From the NCBI GenBank assembly GCA_964616015.1, contig CAZTTC010000062.1, positions 1 to 15,166 on the forward strand: a stretch of DNA of 15,166 nucleotides. Direction: 5' to 3'. The stretch is from Methylibium sp964616015 (GTDB lineage Bacteria; Pseudomonadota; Gammaproteobacteria; Burkholderiales; Burkholderiaceae_C). The translations under genes were made by a program, and so were the position numbers. Under the pieces are notes generated by a model, which made no database searches, was not told the DNA's origin, and was given only the letters and a program-made list of their open reading frames with translations. Below, one piece after another: positions 7,612-12,926 of the stretch. Position 1 is the first letter of the stretch. Each line of letters starts with the position of its first letter.

Positions 7612-9477
7612 ATGAGCAGACCACCACCCGTTCGCCCTGAGCTTGTCGAAGGGCCGTGCGAGGCTTCGACAGGCTCAGCCCGAACGGCCGTCGTGCAGCG
7701 CCTGCCCCTGCTGGGCCTCGTCGCCGCCGTCGCGGTGCTGCCGCTGCTGCCGGTGCCCGAGTTCTGGATCACCCAGCTCAACTACATCGGCCTGTACGCG
7801 CTGGTGGTGCTCGGCCTGGTGCTGCTGACCGGCGTCGGCGGGCTCACCTCCTTCGGCCAGGCGGCCTTCGTCGGCATCGGGGCCTACACGACGGCCTGGC
7901 TCAGCACGCAGACGGGCGTGTCGCCGTGGCTCGCGCTGTGGGTCGGGCTGGGCCTCACGCTGCTGGCCGCGCTGGTGCTGGCCTGGCTGACGCTGCGCAT
8001 GTCGGGCCACTACCTGCCGCTCGCGACCATCGCCTGGGGCCTGTCGATCTACTACCTGATGGGCACCAGCGAGGCGCTGGGCAAGTACGACGGTCTGCTG
8101 GGCGTGCCGGCGCTGTCGCTCGGCGGCATCGACTTCAACCAGGGCCGCAGCATCTACTACCTGATCTGGGGCCTGGCGCTGCTGGGGGCGCTGGCGCTGA
8201 CGCGCCTGCTCGACTCGCGCGTCGGCCGTGCGATCCGCGCCAGCAAGGCCGGCCCCGGCGGCAGCGCGGTGATGGCCGAGGCGATGGGCGTCTCCAGCTT
8301 TCGCTGCAAGGTCGTGATCTTCGTCATCGCGGCGCTGTTCGCCGCCGTTTCGGGCTGGCTGTTCGCGCACTTCCAGCGCACGGTGAACCCCTCGCCCTTC
8401 AGCCTGAAGATGGGCATCGAGTACCTCTTCATGGCGGTGGTCGGCGGCGTCGGACAGGTCGGCGGCGCCTTCGCCGGCGCGGCCATCGTCAAGCTGATCG
8501 AGGAGCAGCTGCAGGTCTGGCTGCCCGCGCTGCTGGGCGGCAGCGGCAGCTACGAGATCATCGTCTTCGGCATCGCGCTGGTGCTGGCACTGAAGTACGC
8601 GCCCGACGGCCTGTGGCCGATGGCGGTGAGGGCGCTGCGCCGCCGCGTGCCGGCGCGCGAACGCACGCGCGACTGGGCCGATGCGCCGCCGCTGCCGGCG
8701 CGCAGCAAGCCGGCGCCCGGCGAACTGCTGCTCGACGCGCAGGCGGTGCGCAAGGAATTCGGCGGCCTGGTCGCCGTCAACGACGTCAGCTTCCAGGTGC
8801 GCGCCGGCCAGATCGTCGGCCTGATCGGGCCCAACGGCGCCGGCAAGTCGACCACCTTCAACCTCGTCTCCGGCGTGCTGCCACTGACGCGCGGCGCGGT
8901 GCACTTCCGCGGCCGGCCGGTCGGCTCGCTCGGCTCGCGGCAGATCGCCGAGCGCGGCATGTCGCGCACCTTCCAGCACGTGAAGCTGATCCCCGAGATG
9001 ACGGTGCTCGAGAACGTCGCCCTCGGCGGCCACCTGCGCAGCCGCAAGGGCACGCTCGCGGCCATGTTGCGCGCGGACCGCGCCGAGGAGCGCCAGCTGT
9101 TCCGCGAGGCCGAGACCCAGCTCGCGCGCATCGGCCTGGGTGCGCAGCTGCACGAGCTGGCCGGCAACCTGGCGCTCGGCCCGCAGCGCCTGGTCGAGAT
9201 CGCGCGCGCGCTGGCCACCGACCCGGCGCTGCTGCTGCTCGACGAACCGGCCGCCGGCCTGCGCCTGAAGGAGAAGCAGGCACTGGCCGCGGTGCTGCGC
9301 CAGCTCAAGGCCGAGGGTCTGTCCATCCTGCTGGTCGAGCACGACATGGACTTCGTCATGGGCCTCGTGGACCGCATCGTCGTGATGGAGTTCGGCACGC
9401 TGCTGATGGAAGGCACGCCGGCCGAGGTGCAGGCCAGCCCGGCGGTGCGCGCCGCCTACCTCGGGACCGAACACTGA
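7612..9477 (+). CDS. livMG: Fused LivM permease / LivG ATP-binding protein
   Basis: One 621-residue polypeptide joins the second permease and an ATPase of the HAAT importer. LivM part (about 30-340): NYIGLYALVVLGLVLLTGVG (57-76), LTSFGQAAFVGIGAY (78-92), coupling segment RVGRAIRASKAG to EAMGV (203-226) and YLFMAVVGGVGQVGGAFAGA (271-290). A charged linker (341-370) leads to LivG (about 371-621): Walker A GPNGAGKST (406-414), Q-loop SRTFQHVKLIPEMTVLENV (451-469), a degenerate LivG-type signature LALGPQRLVEIARAL (520-534), Walker B LLLLDEP (540-546) with AAGL, and switch His in VEHDMDF (575-581). ATG 7612 has a weak GAAGAG about 7 nt upstream and sits 4 bp after livH. Residues about 7-26 are encoded by a REP-like inverted repeat; GTG 7693 is the alternative start after it. 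Such fusions are known in Burkholderiales. Confidence 0.93.
   Translation: MSRPPPVRPELVEGPCEASTGSARTAVVQRLPLLGLVAAVAVLPLLPVPEFWITQLNYIGLYALVVLGLVLLTGVGGLTSFGQAAFVGIGAYTTAWLSTQTGVSPWLALWVGLGLTLLAALVLAWLTLRMSGHYLPLATIAWGLSIYYLMGTSEALGKYDGLLGVPALSLGGIDFNQGRSIYYLIWGLALLGALALTRLLDSRVGRAIRASKAGPGGSAVMAEAMGVSSFRCKVVIFVIAALFAAVSGWLFAHFQRTVNPSPFSLKMGIEYLFMAVVGGVGQVGGAFAGAAIVKLIEEQLQVWLPALLGGSGSYEIIVFGIALVLALKYAPDGLWPMAVRALRRRVPARERTRDWADAPPLPARSKPAPGELLLDAQAVRKEFGGLVAVNDVSFQVRAGQIVGLIGPNGAGKSTTFNLVSGVLPLTRGAVHFRGRPVGSLGSRQIAERGMSRTFQHVKLIPEMTVLENVALGGHLRSRKGTLAAMLRADRAEERQLFREAETQLARIGLGAQLHELAGNLALGPQRLVEIARALATDPALLLLDEPAAGLRLKEKQALAAVLRQLKAEGLSILLVEHDMDFVMGLVDRIVVMEFGTLLMEGTPAEVQASPAVRAAYLGTEH
7628..7687. 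repeat. REP-like imperfect inverted repeat inside the 5' end of livMG
   Basis: The left arm 7628-7651 (CCGTTCGCCCTGAGCTTGTC plus GAAG) and right arm 7664-7687 (CTTCGACAGGCTCAGCCCGA plus ACGG) pair over 24 positions with 3 mismatches around a 12-base loop. From memory this TTCG..CTGAGC.TGTCGAAG unit is a short dispersed repeat common in betaproteobacterial genomes, mostly between genes. Here it is 60 bp (a multiple of 3) and open in the livM frame, giving the tell-tale peptide VRPELVEG. I saw no second copy in this window. Confidence 0.85.
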
Positions 9478-10205
9478 TGGGCGCGCCGCTGCTCGAGGTG
9501 CACGACCTGCACGCCGGCTACGGCAAGGCCGAGGTGCTGTCCGGCCTGAGACTGCAGGCGGCGCCGGGCAGCGTCGTCACCGTGATCGGCCCCAACGGCG
9601 CCGGCAAGTCGACACTGCTGAACGCGCTGATGGGCGTGCTGCCGGCGCGCGGCCGCATCCTGCACGGCGGCGAGGACATCGCCGCGCTGACGCTGGAGGA
9701 GCGCGTGATGCGAGGCATCGCGCTGGTGCCCGAGAAGCGCGAGCTCTTCGCCACGATGCCGGTCGAGGACAACCTGCTCCTCGGCGGCTACCGGCAGATG
9801 CGCCTCGGCCGCAAGGACTGGCAGGGCGAGATGGAGCGCGTCTACGAGCTGTTCCCGCGCCTGAAGGAGCGGCGCCGCCAGCTCGCCGGCACGCTGTCGG
9901 GCGGCGAGCGCCAGATGCTGGCGATCGGCCGCGCGCTGATGAGCCGGCCGGCGCTGCTGATGCTGGACGAGCCCAGCCTGGGGCTCGCCCCGCTGGTCGT
10001 GAAGGACATCTTCCGCACCATCGCGCGGCTGCGCGAGACCGGCGTCACCATCCTGCTGATCGAGCAGAACGCGCGGGCCGCGCTCGAGGTCGCCGATCAC
10101 GGCTACGTGCTCGAGACCGGCGAGATCGCGCTCGAGGGGCCGGCCGCCGCGCTGCGCGACGACCCGCGCGTGGTCGAGACCTACCTCGGCGCAGCGGGGC
10201 GTTAG
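9477..10205 (+). CDS. livF: Branched-chain amino acid-type ABC transporter ATP-binding protein LivF
   Basis: Second ATPase of the HAAT importer, 242 residues, a normal length for LivF. It shows Walker A IGPNGAGKST (37-46), the LivF Q-loop region ALVPEKRELFATMPVEDNLL (82-101), signature LSGGERQMLAIGRAL (140-154), Walker B LLMLDEPSLGL (160-170) and the LivF-typical IEQN (195-198), where Gln replaces the switch His of other ABC ATPases. ATG 9477 shares its A with the livMG stop (TGATG), so translation is coupled. It is the last gene of the operon: its TAG at 10203-10205 is 4 bp from the stop of the convergent 88-residue gene. It would pair with the LivG half of the fusion to form the ATPase dimer. 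Confidence 0.95.
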   Translation: MGAPLLEVHDLHAGYGKAEVLSGLRLQAAPGSVVTVIGPNGAGKSTLLNALMGVLPARGRILHGGEDIAALTLEERVMRGIALVPEKRELFATMPVEDNLLLGGYRQMRLGRKDWQGEMERVYELFPRLKERRRQLAGTLSGGERQMLAIGRALMSRPALLMLDEPSLGLAPLVVKDIFRTIARLRETGVTILLIEQNARAALEVADHGYVLETGEIALEGPAAALRDDPRVVETYLGAAGR

Positions 10206-10209
10206 GGCC

Positions 10210-10476
10210 TCAGGCGGCCAGCGTCGCGCCCCACCAGGCCCGCGACGCCGCCGGCCGGATCTCGACCTCGGGCGTGTCGGCCACCGCATAGAGGTCGACC
10301 GTCGCGCACAGGTGATCGTCGAGCGCCGGCAGCACGCCCCAGGCCAGCTTGTCGGCCACCGCGGCCTCGATCGCGGCCTGGATCGCCGGGGCCAGCTGGC
10401 GGTCGCCGCGATAGGCCTCGACGAGCCGGTGGGCGCGCCGTGCGCTGCCGCTGCTGTTTCGTTCCCAGAGTCTCAT
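10210..10476 (-). CDS. Hypothetical protein, 88 residues
   Basis: I do not recognise a family. The start at 10476 is well supported by GGGGAGAG a few bases upstream of ATG. The product MRLWERNSSGSARRAHRLVE (first 20 residues) continues into an amphipathic Ala-rich helix (APAIQAAIEAAVADKLAWG, 29-47), then an acidic strand-like segment around DDHLCATVDLYAVADTPEVE (53-72) and ends RAWWGATLAA. There is no signal peptide or membrane segment, and a single Cys (57). It converges with livF (4 bp between stops) and diverges from lysR over 271 bp, so it may share regulation with lysR, although nothing links its function to either. Good codon use and a strong ribosome site argue that it is real rather than an antisense shadow. 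Confidence 0.6.
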   Translation of the reverse strand: MRLWERNSSGSARRAHRLVEAYRGDRQLAPAIQAAIEAAVADKLAWGVLPALDDHLCATVDLYAVADTPEVEIRPAASRAWWGATLAA

Positions 10477-10588
10477 CGTGCTCTCCCCGATCGTCGCTGC
10501 GTCGTGAACGAAGCTTCGGCGACGAACCCGGCCGTCGCCATCCACCGGATGAGCTAGGTCGAACGGGGGGGTCCGGCCAGCGCAACGA

Positions 10589-10603
10589 GCGTCAGCGTGA
10601 CGC
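10589..10603. promoter_or_regulatory. Perfect inverted repeat upstream of lysR (site 1)
   Basis: GCGTCA-GCG-TGACGC is a perfect 6+3+6 palindrome in the divergent region between the 88-residue gene and lysR. It is a candidate operator for the LysR protein or a second regulator. Its centre is about 52.5 bp from the centre of site 2, about five helical turns, so both would face the same side of the DNA. Confidence 0.4.
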
Positions 10604-10640
10604 AGTGCGCACACGGTGCGATGTCCGTCCCTGCTCGCCG

Positions 10641-10656
10641 GATTGCATCTGCAATC
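10641..10656. promoter_or_regulatory. Perfect inverted repeat upstream of lysR (site 2), candidate LysR box
   Basis: GATTGCA-TC-TGCAATC is a perfect 7+2+7 palindrome about 92 bp before the lysR ATG. It is conspicuously AT-rich for this DNA. It resembles dyad LysR-type sites, though the spacing gives T-N10-A rather than the classical T-N11-A. Autoregulation by the adjacent LysR, and control of the divergent small gene, are inferences. Confidence 0.5.
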
Positions 10657-10747
10657 AAGGGGGTCGGGCAACGACACGCGCGGGCAACCGGTCGCCGCCA
10701 CGATGCCGGTCAGCGGGATCCCCCGCAGCGTCGAAAGTGAGGACTCC

Positions 10748-11725
10748 ATGGATCAGATCCGCGCCATGCGTACCTTCGTCCGGGTGGCCGATGCCGGCAG
10801 CTTCGTGAACGCCTCGCGGCTGCTCGACCTGGCGCCGGCCGTCGTGACGCGCGACGTCGCCGACCTCGAGCATCACCTCGGCGCGCGCCTCGTCAACCGC
10901 ACCACGCGGCGCATGGCGCTGACCTCGATCGGCGAGCGCTACCTCGAGCGCGCCCGCGCCATCCTCGACGACATCGATCACGCGACCGCGCTCGTCAGCG
11001 CCGCCGGCGACGTCGCCCAGGGCGCCGTGCGCCTGGCCGTGCCCGCCGCGTTCGCGGCGCAGCGGCTGGCGGAACGGCTGCCGCGCTTCGCCGCCGCGCA
11101 TCCGCGCATCACCGTGCAGCTGAGCGCGATCGATGCCAGCGAGGCCCGGGTCAACGACCACGACGTCACGATCGTGCTGGCGTCGGCGCCGTTGGACGGC
11201 TCCTTCGTGGCCCGGCCGCTGGCGAGCTGCGACGTGATCGCCTGTGCCGCGCCGGCCTACCTGCAGGCGCGCGGCCGGCCGCAGCAGCCGGGCGACCTGT
11301 CGACCCACGACCTGCTGCTGGCCGCCGGCGCCGCGACCGACCGCACCGCCGTCGAGCTGCAGCGTTGCGACGCGACATCGGACGACGCACGGGACGCGCG
11401 CATCAGCGTGCTGCCGCAGCGCTGCGCGCTGGCCTCCACCGACGACGCGACGCGGCTCTCGGCCGCGCTCGGCGGCCTGGGCATCGCCGTGCTGCCGGCC
11501 TTCATCGCCGAGGCCGCGCTGCGCGAGGGCCGGCTCGAGCGCGTGCTGCCCGCCTGGCGCCTCGGCACGCTCACCGCCTGGGCCTGCATGCCGTCGCGCC
11601 GCCACGTGGCGGCAAGCACGCGCGCGCTGATGGACTTCCTGGTGGCCGAGTTCGGCCCGGCCCCCACCCCCACGGCGCGCGCGCGCCGCAGCACCCGGCG
11701 TCCGGCCGAGGAGACCCTGCAATGA
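10748..11725 (+). CDS. LysR-family transcriptional regulator
   Basis: Cytosolic DNA-binding regulator of 325 residues, normal for LysR. The N-terminal winged helix-turn-helix spans about 1-60: MDQIRAMRTFVRVADAGSFV, then ASRLLDLAPAVVTRDVADLE and the wing LGARLVNRTTRRMALTSIGE, followed by the linker helix YLERARAILDDIDHA. The effector-binding region runs from VRLAVPAAFAAQRLAERLPRF to GGLGIAVLPAFIAEAAL. The tail (about 300-325) is Pro/Arg-rich and probably disordered. ATG 10748 is preceded by GAGGA at 4-nt spacing; upstream in-frame codons are rejected because the wHTH begins here. Its stop overlaps the next start (ATGA), so regulator and thioesterase are co-translated, suggesting that the thioesterase genes are among its targets. 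Two palindromes upstream suggest autoregulation. The inducer is unknown. Confidence 0.92.
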   Translation: MDQIRAMRTFVRVADAGSFVNASRLLDLAPAVVTRDVADLEHHLGARLVNRTTRRMALTSIGERYLERARAILDDIDHATALVSAAGDVAQGAVRLAVPAAFAAQRLAERLPRFAAAHPRITVQLSAIDASEARVNDHDVTIVLASAPLDGSFVARPLASCDVIACAAPAYLQARGRPQQPGDLSTHDLLLAAGAATDRTAVELQRCDATSDDARDARISVLPQRCALASTDDATRLSAALGGLGIAVLPAFIAEAALREGRLERVLPAWRLGTLTAWACMPSRRHVAASTRALMDFLVAEFGPAPTPTARARRSTRRPAEETLQ

Positions 11726-12018
11726 CCCCACCCGCCGACCCCGACGACGACCTCGCCGGCACCGCGAGCCTGGTCGTCGGCGACAGCGATCTCGCGACGC
11801 GGCTCAACCAGCGTCCCGGCGACGCCTTCCCGCCGGTCTTCGCGACGGCCCGCATGATCGGCCTGATGGAGCTGGCCGCCGCCCGCGCGCTGCAGCCGCG
11901 GCTGGCCGAGGGCGAGCTCTCGGTCGGCGTCAGCGTCGACGTCGGCCACGGCGCGGCCACCTGCCTCGGTGCCGAGGTGACGGCCAGCGCGCGGCGCCGC
12001 GGCGGCAGCGCCCACTGA
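11722..12018 (+). CDS. FlK-like hotdog thioesterase, C-terminally short
   Basis: This 98-residue protein aligns, by my recollection of the fluoroacetyl-CoA thioesterase FlK of Streptomyces cattleya (139 residues), over its first about 92 residues without net gaps. F36, T42, E50, G69 and H76 fall at the same numbers as the lid Phe and catalytic Thr/Glu/Gly/His of FlK: FPPVFATARMIGLMELAAAR (36-55) and SVGVSVDVGHGAATCLGAEV (67-86). The core helix and first strands of a hotdog fold are therefore present, but it stops after TASARRRGGSAH, lacking about 40 residues that form the last two strands. No remnant fits in the 12 bp before the next gene. The start overlaps the lysR stop (ATGA). The wider family hydrolyses many acyl-CoAs, so fluoroacetate specificity is not implied. 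It may be a degenerate gene, or may work with the adjacent hotdog protein. Confidence 0.72.
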   Translation: MTPPADPDDDLAGTASLVVGDSDLATRLNQRPGDAFPPVFATARMIGLMELAAARALQPRLAEGELSVGVSVDVGHGAATCLGAEVTASARRRGGSAH

Positions 12019-12030
12019 AAGGAGCCCGGC

Positions 12031-12459
12031 ATGCACGACGCCATCACCTACCGCGGGACGGTCTATCCCTGGCACTGCGACCACATGGGCCACATGAACG
12101 TCATGTGGTACGTGGGCAAGTTCGACGAAGCGGTCTGGCACCTGTTCGCGCGGGTCGGCCTGACGCCGACCTACCTGAAGGAGCAGCGGCGCGGCATGGT
12201 CGCGGCCGAACAGCACATCCGCTACCTGCGCGAACTGGTCGCCGGCGACCTGGTGGTGGTGCACTCCGGCATCCTCGAGCTGCGCGACAAGGTTGTCCGC
12301 ATCCACCAGACCCTGCTCGACGGCGAACGCGGCCACGTGGCGGCGACGATGGAGCTGACCGGCATCCACATCGACACGCAGGCGCGCAAGGCCCTGCCCT
12401 TCCCGCCCGAGATCGCCGAGGCCGTGCGCGAGGACATGCGCCGCCGGCCGGCCGCCTGA
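12031..12459 (+). CDS. Acyl-CoA thioesterase, 4HBT hotdog family (YbgC-like)
   Basis: Cytosolic hydrolase of acyl-CoA thioesters, 142 residues, normal for 4-hydroxybenzoyl-CoA thioesterase-type proteins. The N-terminal family motif is clear: YPWHCDHMGHMNVMWYVGKF (12-31), with Asp17 as the probable catalytic residue, HMGHMN, then a conserved Tyr and the helix FDEAVWHLFARVGL. The middle AEQHIRYLRELVAGDLVVVH and later VVRIHQTLLDGERGHVAATM are the hotdog beta strands. ATG 12031 has a strong AAAGGAG 6 nt upstream, just after the stop of the FlK-like gene. It is the last gene of the lysR unit. The natural acyl-CoA is unknown; linear or branched short- to medium-chain acyl groups or aromatic-CoA are all possible. 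Confidence 0.9.
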   Translation: MHDAITYRGTVYPWHCDHMGHMNVMWYVGKFDEAVWHLFARVGLTPTYLKEQRRGMVAAEQHIRYLRELVAGDLVVVHSGILELRDKVVRIHQTLLDGERGHVAATMELTGIHIDTQARKALPFPPEIAEAVREDMRRRPAA

Positions 12460-12483
12460 GGACCCCGGACCGGCGCGCGCCGC

Positions 12484-12500
12484 TGTTTCATCTGTAATCC
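12484..12500 (+). promoter_or_regulatory. AT-rich promoter-like element before the response regulator
   Basis: TGTTTCATCTGTAATCC is the only AT-rich patch in the 83 bp before the regulator. TGTAAT (12493-12498) matches TATAAT at 5 of 6 bases, but no -35 box lies at the right distance. 12486-12499 matches 12 of 14 bases of the palindrome half-region at 10643-10656, so it may instead be a protein-binding site. Confidence 0.3.
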
Positions 12501-12525
12501 GCGGGCCGCCTCGGCGCGGGCCCGC
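12501..12525. terminator. GC-rich hairpin between thioesterase and response regulator
   Basis: GCGGGCC (12501-12507) pairs with GGCCCGC (12519-12525) around an 11-base loop. It lies 41 bp past the thioesterase stop. No T-run follows, so it is at best a weak terminator, or a structure in the 5' leader of the next gene. Confidence 0.25.
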
Positions 12526-12542
12526 AATGACACACTGAACCC

Positions 12543-12926
12543 ATGCCTCCGATCGACCCGGCCGCGCCGACCGTGCTGCTGCTCGACACCGACCCCGCGC
12601 TGCGCGGACTGGTGAGCGAGTGGCTGGCCGACGGCGGCTACCAGGTGCATCACGACGAGCCCCGGCCGGACGCCGGGGGGACGCCGCCCGACCTCATCGT
12701 GGTCGACGTGCCGTTCCCGCGCCAGGGCGGCTCGGACCGGCTGCGCCGCCTGGCCGACCACCATCCCGGCACGCCGGTGCTGGCGCTGTCGCCGACCTTC
12801 CTGTCCGGCGCCGGCCGCCACGGCGCGGTCGCACGCGAACTGGGCGTGGCCGGCGTGCTGCCCAAGCCGCTGACGCGCGACGCCTTGCTGGTCGCGGTGA
12901 CGCGGCTGCTCGCTGCCGACCGGTGA
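12543..12926 (+). CDS. Single-domain response regulator (receiver only)
   Basis: A 127-residue CheY-like receiver with no output domain. The strand-1 acidic site is LLLDTDPALR (D15, with Thr16 in place of the usual second acid, then D17). The phosphoacceptor is Asp55 in LIVVDVPFP. Ser83 in ALSPTF replaces the usual Thr/Ser at strand 4, and Lys108 in LPKPL is the conserved lysine. It would receive phosphate from a kinase and pass it on, or act by protein contact. The 42-residue segment between D15 and D55 is short and rich in His/Asp/Pro. ATG 12543 is the only reasonable start; there is no Shine-Dalgarno. Its stop overlaps the kinase start (TGATG), so the two are co-translated and very likely functional partners. 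The shifted acidic pair may lower Mg2+ binding (inference). Confidence 0.88.
   Translation: MPPIDPAAPTVLLLDTDPALRGLVSEWLADGGYQVHHDEPRPDAGGTPPDLIVVDVPFPRQGGSDRLRRLADHHPGTPVLALSPTFLSGAGRHGAVARELGVAGVLPKPLTRDALLVAVTRLLAADR

Noticed and set aside
7675..9474. 599-codon minus-strand open frame over livMG
   Set aside because: Its composition (Gln/Arg/His/Ala-rich, low complexity) is the mirror of high-GC coding DNA; the plus strand carries all permease and ATPase motifs.
10518..10539. GGCGAC/GTCGCC hairpin upstream of the 88-residue gene
   Set aside because: Six-base GC-rich arms with a 10-base loop; weaker than the two perfect palindromes nearby and expected by chance.
12483..12495. Possible Pho box (two CTGT units) before the response regulator
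   Set aside because: The units repeat at 9 bp, not the 11-bp period of PhoB sites, and the rest of the half-sites do not match.
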